A stretch of DNA of 64,000 nucleotides from Puccinia triticina (lineage: Eukaryota; Basidiomycota; Pucciniomycetes; Pucciniales; Pucciniaceae): assembly GCF_026914185.1 (NCBI RefSeq), contig NC_070569.1, positions 2,728,001 through 2,792,000 of the forward strand, written 5' to 3'. The notes under the pieces are model-generated. The model ran no database searches and was not told the origin of the DNA. It saw only the letters and a program-made list of their open reading frames with translations. The first letter of the stretch is position 1, and each line of letters opens with the position of its first letter. This document shows, piece after piece, positions 35,373-46,240 of this stretch. A program made the position numbers and the translations under genes.

Positions 35373-36250
35373 TGTGAGAATGAAAGCTGGTTGGCTGGTG
35401 AAGAATGTCCGCTAACCGCCTCCTTCAAGAATATTGATGTCTGGGCTGTGTGATTGTCGGTAACTTGGCTCCGCACTGCTACTTTCCGCTAGCCTTCAGC
35501 GCTCCTCTACTGAGCCCAATCTATAGCGTAATAATCCGCAAGTGAATAAAGCTCCGCACATCACAAGCACAATAATCCGCAGGTAACTCTCGAATAAGGA
35601 TAAGAACACAGATATTCTCTCAATAACTCTTGTACGTCCGTAGTTGTAAGTACAATGATGATGAGTGTAATCCGTAATACAATAGGATAAAGAAATGATG
35701 ATAATCCTCCTAAGATTCTGAAAAAGAGAGCCGAAAAACCCTTTCCGTCCTCCCCTCTACACACATCGCCGTTCCCACCCAATCCCGCACGTCTGACACT
35801 TTCCCGCACTAGTCTGCCTACTCCGCCCGCTATCCCGCTTGTCACTTTCCCAGACTCCGCTCCTCTCCGACGCTTGCCCTCCCACCGTCCTCTGTCTAGC
35901 CCCCGTCAGTCGTTCTCTCGCCACCGCCTTCACCCCGGTTCCGCCCGCTGATGGAACCCGCTTGAGCTGTCATGGCTCACCCGCTGACGCGCCGCTGCTA
36001 CCAGTCCACGTGTGTAGTCCCGCCACAGTCCAGCCCTGTCTTTTTCCGCTCCAATCCGAATACCCGATCCAAAATCCGCAATCCGCAATCCGCGCATGAC
36101 TTTCTGTAAGCTTTCCTAGCGTGCTTTCCTGACCTCATCCTCAGTGCTTATGTCACCGGAATGCACCATGCCTGAGAGGCTTTGTGCATTCCCCGCCCGC
36201 GCTATCCCCGCGTGGACATTCTACCGCGCTCACCTATATAAATCACCACA
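35373..36250 (-). repeat. 3' LTR of element B
   Basis: 878 bp, near-identical to 48277-49182. The main length difference lies in an AATCCGC microsatellite (about 36065-36090), which is longer in the other LTR. Confidence 0.95.
36235..36243 (+). promoter_or_regulatory. Antisense TATA box in the LTR of element B
   Basis: TATATAAAT lies 7 bp inside the LTR edge, reading out of the 3' LTR toward the antisense gene, whose ATG is 127 bp downstream. The same motif is in the other LTR (about 49167-49175). Confidence 0.55.
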
Positions 36251-36369
36251 TCTGCCCAAGTTTTGAAGTCCTGCCCCCAGGATCTTCCCACACATTCGCC
36301 CGCTCCCACACTCGTCATACATCCCCATACACATCATCCTCCTTTCCCACACATCTCTCCCCGCTCAAT

Positions 36370-37760
36370 ATGGTAGCTTGCAATCGCTGTACTCAACTTG
36401 GATTACCCTGCGTCTACTCCTGCGCTGGTCGTGCGTGTAACAACTGTAGGGATTCGAAACGCCGCTGCTCCGCCTTCACTCCCAAATCCGACAGCTCCCG
36501 CAGAAACCGCGAATCTCAAAACCGTCCACCGCCGTCTGGATCCTGAAGCTCTCGTGCGGAACGTTCCCCGTCTGTTATCTCGGTCAGTTCCCGCACCAAG
36601 TCGCCCTCCGCACACAGTGAAGATCTTATGACGCTGCCACCCAATCGTGCCGACTGCTCGAGCGCCAAAGAGTACGTCCAACAAGCCCAGGTGTGGGCCC
36701 GTAAACACGGCGTCAACAGACCTTTAGTCAACGAGCGTCTCAAACGTCCTCAAGAACCCACATCGGCACCTGCTGCTGGACCTTCCTTGGCTGCCGCGCC
36801 TTCTCCCACTGCTGGTTCGAAGCGCCCCTCGGCGGATTCTACGGATCAATCCTTGAAGCGTCCATGCCCAGCCGGTTCTCAGACTCTGGTTCTCGCGGCC
36901 CGTCTTTCCGCTTGTCCACGTGACCCAACGCCAATCGTTCTCTCTCCAGAGCCCACGTTTCCCCAGGCTCCCGGTAAGTAAATTTCCGCTTCTACTTGTC
37001 GAACCGTTGCTAACCATTGACCGCTTTTTCCGCTCCAGCCACCCCAGCAAGGGACACCGAGATGGCACCTGAAGACTCGTCCCATACTCCTTCTGGCTCG
37101 CCGCCCAGCTCCCCGCAGTCCATTCCGCACGCCGAAATCCCGCAAGCCAGAACCGCCCGCGCCGCCTCGATCCACACGTTGGAGTCCACGGACCCGCCTT
37201 CTCCGCCGGCCGATACCACTCCAAAAGCGCCTCGCCTCCTTGCCCCGTCAGCCGCTACTGTTCGCGCCGCATCTCCTGACTCTCCGACTCCACGCCCTCA
37301 AGCCTCGTCGGTACCCATCCACCTGCCGCCGCCTGCCGAGCCTGCCGCGGATACCAAAGCCGCGTTGCTAAATCGCCAACTCGCGGAAATCTCCCGCGAC
37401 CTACGCGACACCTTCCCCGACAACCCCCTCTGGGAACAAGCCGTGTTCCCCGCCGCCGCCGTACTCGACTTCATAGGCGCCTTCCGCGATATGTACCGCG
37501 CTCTGCTCCACATCTCCGCGATAACACCTGCACAACGCCGCCGTAGGTACGCATTCTTCCTCGTCGGCATCAACCAGCTTGTCAAACAACTCGAGCTGGC
37601 CATTGTCGTTCCCGCCGACAAACGTACTCTACGAGCTCGACAGAACATGGAGGAAGCGTTACGGAACGAGCCGCACCCCGCACAACCCACCGCCGCAGAT
37701 TATGACGCTCCTATCCCTGCGGAGCGTACCCGCCGCTCCTCTGACTCCAGACTTCCCTAG
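36370..37760 (+). pseudogene. Antisense gene in element B with Zn2Cys6 cluster, one internal stop
   Basis: Starts MVACNRCTQLGLPC. Cysteines at 4, 7, 14, 23, 26 and 33 fit the fungal Zn2Cys6 spacing CX2CX6CX8CX2CX6C, with the basic CRDSKRRC end, so sequence-specific DNA binding is likely. One intron, 36974-37038 (GTAAGT...CAG), splices in phase. The remainder is Pro/Ser/Ala-rich with a helical C-terminal domain (about residues 330-420, KAALLNRQLAEISRDLR ... FLVGINQLVKQLELA). Length would be about 441 aa. A single in-frame TGA at 36544-36546 breaks it; the frame is open on both sides, so this looks like one point change (for example CGA to TGA). It lies between the 3' LTR and pol, on the strand opposite to gag-pol. 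Element A lacks it. Confidence 0.75.
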
Positions 37761-38369
37761 CTTCCCTTTTTTTTTTTCCGCTTTGTCTTCTCTTTCTGTT
37801 GTCGTCTCCCCCTTGTATATAGCTCTATCCTGCGGAAACAATGTTCGTAATACACGCGCAGTCTATGTTCCGCACCCGGATAGTTTCCGCCTAGAGAGAG
37901 CTACCAAGAATCCAAAGCAAAGTAAGCAAAAACAGAGGTCCGCCGTCCCGAAAAAAAAATTATTTATAAGTGCCTGGACCGCCCCACAATGAGAACCACT
38001 TAGTCCCCGCACTTCCTTTTTCCATTTTTATCCTTCTTTTTTTTTTCTTTTCTTTTACCACCTTTTTACCATACACCATCCAGAAAGAAACCGCAATCCA
38101 TGAGAGAGAGAAACCAGAGAAAACGCAATCCACGAAAGAAAAACCAGAAAAGCCGCAATCCACAAGAGAGAAATTCAGCAAGGTACCTGGTCCGCCCCAG
38201 AAGGATTTTTCCGCACAAAATCCCCGTACCCCGCACCTAGAAATACAGATAGACAACAAGCCAGTGAAACGCATAACAAAAATAAAACCGAACTCTATAA
38301 GATAACAAACATTCTGGGGTGGCTATGTAACCTGGCTGTAGACCAGATAGCGCACCCCCTCACCAATAA
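37761..38369. other. Non-coding spacer between antisense gene and pol of element B
   Basis: No gene. It has about four imperfect copies of a 30-bp unit with AACCAGA...GCAATCCA (38085-38180) and a repeated phrase CCTGG.CCGCCCCA at about 37973 and 38187. Transcripts from both strands would end here. Confidence 0.5.
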
Positions 38370-41366
38370 TCACTTGTGGCTTTTGCCTGCCACAGCTTTC
38401 CCCGCCCCAGCCTTTTTACCGCTTTCCCCAGCGGTCCGCAAATGCCGACTCCGCCGCAACGGCGGAGGTGCCTGATCCGCACCGTCCTCCTCCGACGCAG
38501 CTTCCGAACGGGAATCTTCGTCGCTAGCCGCCGCGCCCGTGCCCTCCGCACCCTCTGAGCTCGCTAAAGAAAAGGCGTCCTCAGGGACCCAAACCTCCTC
38601 CTCAGAGTCATCCGATTCCGCGGTCTGATCAAAACCCGTAGAACCCCGTGCGTAAAACCGCTTGACATGCGTCGCCGCCGCCCGCCGCTTCAGAAGCGTC
38701 CCGTCCAGTTCCTCCAGCTGATAACTTCCACCAGGGAATTGCGACACAACGCGATAAGGACCATTCCATCGGTTAGCAAACAACTTGCCCCACTGAGACT
38801 CGAGGCTACGATTGTAAAGAAGAACCAATTCCCCCTTGCGGAGAGAATCCCGCAAGCAATGAGAACACCGACGGTCCCAGTATTGGACCGCCTTAGCACG
38901 ACTCTCCTTAAGGCGCGCCGCCGCCTTTGCGATAACTGAATCCTGCCGCAACAACTGCTCCGCTCGCGCCAAAAGCAAATTGTCCGCCGATTTAACTTTC
39001 CACCAATCCACCGCCAGATACGTGAACATCTCTATATCTACCGGCAAGACCGGCTGGCACCCGAACAACATCTTGTACGGCAAATACCCCGTCGTCCGCT
39101 TAGTGGAAATCCGATCTGCGAACAAAACAGCGGGCAGATACTGCTGCCACTTCTTACCGTCCTCGCCACACAATTTCACCAGAGCGCTCTTTATCGGCTG
39201 ATGGCCACGCTCAACCATTCCCGCACCTTCAGGGTAGTACTCTGTCACTTTGCCAAACTTGGCACCGCACGACTCCACCAATTTCCGCAAGCCACCACAA
39301 AATTCCGCACCGCCGTCCACCGTGATGAGTCGCACACTCCCGAACCGCGCAAACCAGTCCTCTTCCAAAAATTGTTTGACTTTCGCCGCCGTAAGATTCA
39401 CCAGAGGCCGCGCCTCCACCCAACCAGAAAGATCATCTCGCGCCACGATCAGGTACTTGAACTTCCCTGCCTTGATGTGCACCGCATCCATTGATATCCT
39501 ACTAAATAGCGTGTCCGTTTCCGTAGGCTTCCCAATCTCTTTAGGCAAACGCTGACTACGCCTCTGGCATTGCTCGCAACTCCGCACCCATTGCCGCACA
39601 CTCCTCGTAACACCCGGCCACCAAAACCGCAACTGAATTCTCTGTCTAGTTTCCGCTTCGCCTCGATGACCCAGCTCCTTGTGTAAACTCCGCAGGACAG
39701 CTTCCTGGTCAATGCGCCAAGTCACTACCACCAGGTGCACCGCTGAGCTCCGACGCCATAGTTGACCCTCATGCACGAAGAAATTTGCTGCTTTACGTTT
39801 GATCCAGCGATGAACTGTCGGACCAATTCCCGCAGGATAACAAAGAGTCGTCAGGAACACCACCAAGTACTCATACCTTGGCGTCTGAGTCACTGGCAAG
39901 CCTCCACCCTCCTCCGCGACCGCGTCCTTTGTCATTCGCACATCGAGAATCCGCCGCTCCACGTCCAGCTGTTCCGCCAGCGCGAATCAATCCTCATCGT
40001 CATCCAGGGGAATGCGGGAAAGCGCGTCTGGCATCGTGAACGCCTTGCCCGGCACGTGCACCACTTCAAAAGAAAACAACTGCAAGAATGCCACCCACCT
40101 CGTCATTGGGGCATTAGGCAGTGACAGACAATTGATCATCCGGACCAACGCCTCCGCATCGACCAGTAATTCAAAATAGACGCTCCACAGTATGTGCTGC
40201 AATCTCCGCACAATTTTTGCCACTCCGCACAGCTCCAACTTTGGCTGGGAATACCGCGACTCCACATCCGTAAACGTCACCAATTCATACAGCACGGGCC
40301 AATCCTTCCCGTCTTCTTCCTGGGTGAGTACTCCGCCCGCACCAAACTCACTTGAGTCCACTGCCAAACAAATTCTGCCGCTATTGTAGTTGAGTTCCTT
40401 TAACAAGATCTTTCGGCCGACTATGTCCTTCAGCATTGCGAACGCCTCATCACACTCTTGGGTCCAGTTCCACTCCGCATTCTTGCGTGTCAATCTCCGC
40501 ATTGGACTCGCAATTTCCGCAAACCTCTCGATAAACATGCGCACGAAACTACATAACCCAAGGAACTGCAGGATATGAGACGCCGTGCGTGGTTTTGGCC
40601 AATCCAGTATCTTGTTTTGCTTAGGTTCTGCGACCCGCCGTCTGTCTTTAGACACCTCGTGCCCTAGGACCTCCAGCGCCGGTACACAAACCGCAAACTT
40701 CTTTCCTGAAACCGTAAGACCCGCTTCCTTGATCCAAAACAAAACCCGCTCCAGCGCCACTGCATACTCCCAGATAAACCAACGAATATTAGGATTTTCC
40801 GCCAACGCCGCTCCGCCGTAATCACTCCTTGGTCCTTTCACGGCCGCATCATCAATAAATATTTGCGCCGTGTGAGGTAACTCGTCCTGAAGGATCCAGG
40901 ACATCTGCGCCTGATACACCGCCACCAAATTGGTAGCCCCCTGCGGAAGCCGAGTAAGCTGCAAGCGCCCCAATTGCGTCTCGAACGCCGTCAGCGGCCT
41001 TGACTCCGCGTGCAATTCCCGCTGGTCGTATCCGCCCATTCCGTCCACCAGACCATAGCAAACCCGCCCCGCCATAGTGTCAATGAATTCCTCTATGCGT
41101 GGTGGTAATCCGGCTTCCCGTATAGTGACCAAATTAAGCCATTGCAAGTCGTGCACGATCCGCAGACTCTTCTTGTCCTGCTTAATTACCGCAAAGATCG
41201 GACTAGAGTAACTGGAGCATGATTGCTCATACAACCCTGTCTGCAACCGTTCCCGCACCAGTTCCGTCATCTCCCCACAAATCGCTGCCGGTATAGGGGT
41301 AGGCCGTATCTGCCATGGCTCATGCGGTGTGGTAAGCCAATCCTGATCTACCCAGAAAACCAGCAA
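38370..41366 (-). pseudogene. Element B pol: reverse transcriptase, RNase H, integrase
   Basis: On the minus strand 41366-39987 encodes reverse transcriptase (FIDD in IFIDDAAVKGP) and RNase H (LAVDSSEFGAGG), ending at TGA (39987-39989). The same frame continues, so only one stop separates it from 39962-38370, the integrase: zinc finger HKELGHRG...CEQCQRR, D in SMDAVHIK, D in TVDGGAEF, E in GMVERGH, and NGPYRV. The C-terminus is extended by an acidic stretch (SDDSEEEVWVPEDAF) and then a basic tail, absent from element A. The N-terminal part of pol is separated by the 41370-42370 insertion. Catalytic residues remain, but the protein cannot be made whole. Confidence 0.9.
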
Positions 41367-41369
41367 CCA

Positions 41370-42370
41370 TCAATCACAATGCTGTCACACCTCAAGAATA
41401 AATCCCATACCTCTGGCCCCCTTGTCAGCAAAGCCCAAGCCCCTCAACATCCCCACTCAATGGACATACCCTGGATAATAGTATTCCCTCTTCCCACACT
41501 CCCCCTCTCTTGGATAAACCCTCTTCCTAGTCTCAAACATCTACCCAGATCACATTTTACCCCCTTCTTCTAGTGTTTCCTTAGAACCATGTGCTCAAAG
41601 ATGTATAAGCACCCTTGAAACCCTTCACCCTCCAAACCCAACATGATACACATTATGCTAGACATAGCCCCAAACCCCACCTAGATTATTACTTCCTGAA
41701 ACACTTCATGAAACACCTGACTCCTCCTATCTTAGATCCTTAGATTACTTCTTCCTGAAACTCATAACTCCTCCTATCTTAGATCATAGAATATTCTACC
41801 CCTTTTATGTCTCACATATCCCCTCCTCCAACTAGGAAGATTGCACCATAGCCCCCAGAAGATGGCATCATCCCCACCCACTATTACACCATCATGTGAC
41901 TCCTTGAACCACTACTCTGACCACATGGCTGTTTCATCCTATAGAAGTAGAATGTTCTATGCTTCCCTGCAGGTTATCCTTGTTTCCTCATGGCTCCTCT
42001 TTCTTGTGTATATAAACTGGGTTGTTTTCCTCTTCATTTATCCCCCATCAGATCCTGTCAAAGTAATTCAGATCACTGGTCACCATTCACTAGCCTAGCT
42101 TATGCCATTAAATCAGAGTGGACAAGCTTGATAAGTCTATGCCAAATATATCAGGTTGGACAGACTTTACATTACCTTTAACTTGCTATTAGATTAGTAG
42201 AAAGTAAACCCTTAGACAAACCTCAAGAATCCTCTATAGCCACACCTTTCCATAAGAGTCCACACTCTTGTATTCTTTTTCTTGTTCCCAGAGAGGCAGC
42301 CCATTAAAGCACCATTCCCTCTCCAGCTCTATTCATCCCAAGAGTAGTTCCACAGCGGAACCGTGGGGAT
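41370..42370. mobile_element. Approx. 1-kb unidentified insertion in pol of element B
   Basis: Comparison with element A shows that GLLKRCIGD (right side) should run on to HEPWQ (left side); about 1 kb of AT- and pyrimidine-rich sequence lies between. No gene, clear terminal repeat or target duplication was found. Boundaries are approximate. Confidence 0.5.
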
Positions 42371-43032
42371 TCAATAAGGATCCCCAATGCACCGCTTGAG
42401 TAAGCCCCAATCTTCCGGTCCGAATGACAACGCCTTCTCCCGCAACGTAATAGCTTCGGCCAATAAGTGAAACTCCTCCTCGTGGAGCCATTCCGGTGGC
42501 CCAAAGTTGAGACTGGCCATCCGTTCCGCCGTAATCCGCTTTGTCGGCTCAAACCTTGGCGGAACCCAATGCAAAGGAGTCTTGAACGGATCCCGGCTCC
42601 ACTTGATCTCCCTCAATGGCGGGTTGAGCTCCTGCGGCATTGCTACGTTCCGCGGCCGCACCTTCCTTGCCACCGGTTTATACCTTCCACCGTTGACCCG
42701 GCCCATTCTTGCTTCACCGTTGTCGCCGATCGTCCTAGCCACAATCAAACCCCTGCGCGGACGTCTCATTTCGCTCACGACCGTGGCACAATGGTAGGGT
42801 TTTGTAGAAAGCCGACTCGGAAGTGCATACTTGGGAGGACTTACTTGTACACTACTCGCCTCCGCCGCGCAGTTCCCGGTTTCCATACCAATTTTTCCGC
42901 CCTTGTCCATTCCCGCTTTCCGCTTGTCACTCGTCCCTGTCGCAGAGTAACGGCTCACCACAGTGGCGCTGTGGTAGTGCTTTGATCCTTCCACACTCAG
43001 AGATGCACACGTTGGAAAGCTCACTTTGATAT
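42371..43032 (-). pseudogene. Element B pol, N-terminal part
   Basis: Matches the start of element A pol (KPVARKVRPRNVAMPQELNPPLR, FGPPEWLHEEE). It includes an internal duplication (HYHSATVVS and PYHCATVVS). It is cut off at 43032 by the CACC element and at 42371 by the 1-kb insertion. Confidence 0.8.
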
Positions 43033-43574
43033 CACCATGAAAAAAAAAGTAGTCAGTTGATGACAACTGACATAACACAGCTCTGGTTTCAGCTCCAAAG
43101 CTACTCCATCTGCTAGTTCAGGGCTGGCTGGCACACAGCTCAGTGCCATTTTGGCACAGCTGAAGCCTCTAGCTTGCATTTTTCACAAGCTGATCCTCAG
43201 CTTTGTCCCAGGCACAGCTGCTGCTCCGCCTTGGCCCAGGCCCAGCTGCCCCTCAGTCTTGGCACAGGACAAGCCACTGCTCAGCTTTTGCCTGAGCAAG
43301 AACGGGTGTTGATAAACGCACACCCATCCCCCGGGGGCACGCCCTTGCCCACACCCTTTGAAAAGGGTGTGTGGCGCTGGTTGGGTGTAACACACCCTTG
43401 AAGGATGTCTCCCGCGCGCGCAGGAACAATCCTTCAAAGGGGGAATATGCGGACCGGTCAGGTGGACCGCACGCCCTTTATCAAGGGTGTGCGAGTCGAA
43501 GGGCATGAACGCCCCTGTATGGGCGTGCGAGGGCGTGCACGCCCCCACATGGGCGTTCACGGGCGTGCACCATG

Positions 43575-44275
43575 GCTCGTCGGGAGCCCCTCGGCGGGCA
43601 GGTGCAAGTATACCTGCTCGCCGAGAGCCCCTCGGCGGGTAGGTGCAAGTATACCTGCTCGCCGAGAGCCCCTCGGCGGGCAGGTACAGATCCCACCTCG
43701 CCGAGAGGCTCTCGGAGAGCAGGCATACATGCACCTGCTCGCCGAGAGCCTTGCCTGCTCGCCGAGAAGGCTAACTCTCGGCGAGCAGGTATACAGACAC
43801 CTGCCCGCCGAGCCTGCTCACCGAGAGCCCCTCGGCGGGCACGTTCAAGTATACCTGCTCGCCCAGAGGCTCTTGGCGAGGTGGGATCTGTATGCCTGCT
43901 CGCCGAGGATTTCTCTCGGCGAGCAGGTATAAATGCACCTGCCTCCCGAGGGGCTCTCGGTGAACAGGCTTGGTGGGCAGGTTTATGTATACCTGCTCGC
44001 CGAGAGGCTCTCGGCGAGGTGGGATCTGTATGCCTGCTCGCCGAGGATTTCTCTCGGCGAGCAGGTATAGATGCACCTGCCCGCCGAGGGGCTCTCGGTG
44101 AGCAGGCTCGGCGGGCAAGTGTATGTATACCTGCTCACCGAGAGGCTCTTGGCGAGGTGGGATCTGTATGCCTGTATACATGCACTTGCCCGCCGAGGGG
44201 CTCTCGGTGAGCAGGCTCGGCGGGCAGGTGTTTGTATACCTGCTCGCCGAGAGTTATCCTTCTCGGCGAGCAGGG
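43575..44275. repeat. GC-rich palindromic array, copy 2
   Basis: The same CTCGCCGAGAG/CTCTCGGCGAG arms as 29215-30460, about half as long. Confidence 0.85.
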
Positions 44276-44427
44276 ATCACCTGTGGCACTATAATTCTTC
44301 GGCTTTTAGCCGAAGAAAATGTGCATTTTTCTTCGGCTAAAAGCCGAAGGAGCGCTGGAGCTGGCCGGGCTGGCAGAGCTGAGTTCATACCAAGCTAGCC
44401 ACAAAACCTGGGCAGCACAACCAATGG

Positions 44428-44505
44428 TTGTTAGCCTAGTGGTGTGCAGCGCAGCTGCAAATCTCCTTACAGCAAGGTTGCCGGTTCAATTCCCACTGCC
44501 CCAAT
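44428..44505 (+). ncRNA. tRNA-like pol III promoter segment
   Basis: A box-A-like TTAGCCTAGTGG is followed about 50 bp later by GGTTCAATTCC, which matches box B. No full cloverleaf was confirmed. It could be the head of a tRNA-derived SINE. Confidence 0.5.
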
Positions 44506-44527
44506 GCCCCATTTGGGGGTTAGGGGG

Positions 44528-44580
44528 TGTGTTTTTGGGGGTCGGGTTTTAGGGGTTAGGGGTTAGGGGTTAGGGGTTAG
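44528..44580 (+). repeat. Interstitial TTAGGGG repeats
   Basis: About five successive TTAGGGG or close variants, similar to but one G longer than the TTAGGG telomere unit. Confidence 0.7.
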
Positions 44581-45172
44581 TGCAGTTTTTTTTTAAAAAA
44601 AACGTGGCAAGGTGTATAGTACATTGTATCGGTATGTATTGGATATGTATCGGTATGTACCGGATACGTATCAGTATGTATCGGATATGTATTGATATGT
44701 ATTTTTAGTACACTGTACAGGTATGTATTGGATATGTATCAGATACGTATCAGTATGTATCGGATACGTATCGCTATGTATTTGTATTGGATACAGTAAT
44801 GTATCCAATACATACCAATACCAGCTCATCCAGCGCCAGCCAGCGCGCCAGCTCCAGTGGAGCTGGCCCGGCCAGCTCTGCTGTCCTTCGGCTTTTAGCC
44901 AAAGAAAAATGCATTATTTTCTTCGGCTAATAGCCAAAGAAAAAAAGGGACAAAACTCGCAGGGATACATACACCTACCCGCCGAGGGGCTCTCGGCGAG
45001 CAGGCACGGTGCACGCTTGTGCACGCCTATGTGGGGGCTTGCACGCCCTCGCACACCCTTGATAAAGGCCCAAAGGGCGTGCGGTCCCACACGCCCTTTT
45101 CGAAGGGTGTGGGCGGGGCGTGCCCCCGGGGGACGGGTGTGCATTTATCAATGCCCGTTCTTGCTCAGGTAA

Positions 45173-45345
45173 AGGCTGAGCAGCAGCTGGGCCTGGGCCA
45201 AGGCTGAGCAGCAGCTGGGCCTGGGCCAAGGCTGAGCAGCAGCTGGGCCTGGGCCAAGGCTGAGCAGCAGCTGGGCCTGGGCCAAGGCTGAGCAGCAGCT
45301 GGGCCTGGGCCAAGGCTGAGCAGCAGCTGGGCCTGGGACAAAGCT
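45173..45345 (+). repeat. 28-bp tandem repeat, about six copies
   Basis: Unit containing GGCTGAGCAGCAGCTGGGCC, in the subterminal region of the CACC element. Copy 1 has only one or two such units (about 30655-30740). Confidence 0.85.
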
Positions 45346-45445
45346 GAGGATCAGCTCGTGAAAATTGCACTAGAGGCTGGATAGCCAGCTGGAGCAGGTG
45401 TCATGTCAGTTGTCATCTAGTGACTACTGATTTTTCCTGGTGTAT

Positions 45446-45949
45446 TGGACTGCCTCGCCGTACTTCTGCCAATACCATCCCGCTTCTTTAATGTCAACCA
45501 TCCAGGCTGAGTCAAAGCTTCCTCCGCCCGGATAGCTTGGCCAACAACTAAAAATCCTCCGCGGGAGGCTCCGCACAGTGATGCGGTGCCCCTTCACCCA
45601 CCTCCGTCACCCAATCTCCGCTTTGAGGCTGGCAGATGATCGTCTCGTACTGCTTCCCGTGAGTTCCTTCCACCCGCATCACTTCCTCTTGCCTTGCGGG
45701 ACAGAAACGCAGTTGCGCTTGGAAAGCAAACAGTGCTGGTCGACCAAGGATGATCTTGTGAGACCTAGTTACCAAGAACAATAACTTCTTGACCACTTTT
45801 GCCACCTCCACGGTCTCCGCCTCCGCTATCCCGTCCACTTCACAAGTAAACCCGCCCATCGTGCGGATTTTTATGTGAGTCTTCCGCAACACCAAGTTAG
45901 CCTCCGACGCCAAATCCGCCGGGAGAATGTTGATCATGGACCCTGTTGT
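45446..45949 (-). pseudogene. Element B aspartic protease, C-terminal part and linker
   Basis: The frame 45937-45548 (MINILPADLASEANLVL ... HKIILGRPALFAF) is the second half of a retroviral-type protease; ILGRPALF is the conserved block after the flap. The active-site half (WAMIDTGVK) lies beyond a small insertion, in the gag frame at about 46280. The linker 45446-45547 carries a stop after EPPAEDF. Confidence 0.75.
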
Positions 45950-46240
45950 AAGGACTCTGAATAGGAGTACTTCACTGATCTAGGGGAGAGTGGCTCGAGG
46001 CAGCTCTAGTTCACGGGGCTGGTATTTCAAGTGAGAGGAAAGAACTAGCCGGGAGAGATGTGGGAGCAGGGATCTCTCAGTACATGATGGTTTTGAAGGA
46101 GGAATAGAGAGGGAAAAGGAAACAACGAGATAAAGAGGAATGTGCTTGCTTACTTAGCCGGGAGAGATGTGGGAGCAGGGATCTCTGCCGGCTAGGACGT
46201 GGAGGGAGGCACGGGTTGATGTAGCCTAGGTGCTGTGACA
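45950..46240. mobile_element. Small insertion in protease of element B
   Basis: About 290 bp separating the DTG half from the rest of protease. It contains two copies of a block with AGCCGGGAGAGATGTGGGAG (about 46048 and 46157). Origin unknown. Confidence 0.5.

Larger units (their letters stand above)
44297..44942. mobile_element. Nested MITE or SINE-like insert with AGCCGAAG hairpin ends
   Basis: Inverted ends, each made of two TTCGGCTTTTAGCCGAAG hairpins followed by GAGCTGGCCGG-like sequence (about 85 bp TIR). The interior holds a tRNA-like box A/B segment, TTAGGGG repeats, and a TATGTATCGGATA array (about 44610-44815). Confidence 0.6.
43033..45442. mobile_element. CACC-ended non-autonomous element, copy 2
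   Basis: Reverse orientation relative to 28844-30909. Ends CACCATGAAAAAAAA and CCTGGTG; 3-bp target duplication TAT (43030-43032, 45443-45445). It shares the 40-bp TIRs, the GCTGAGCAG subterminal repeats and the GC-rich palindromic array, and additionally contains a nested SINE- or MITE-like insert at about 44297-44942. Confidence 0.8.

Noticed and set aside
41841..42181. Small open frames in the 1-kb insertion of element B
   Set aside because: Short, overlapping, no domain; the region is non-coding inserted DNA.
44528..44580. A true chromosome end or telomere fusion
   Set aside because: Only about five degenerate TTAGGGG units, enclosed in a nested element whose flanks continue on both sides.
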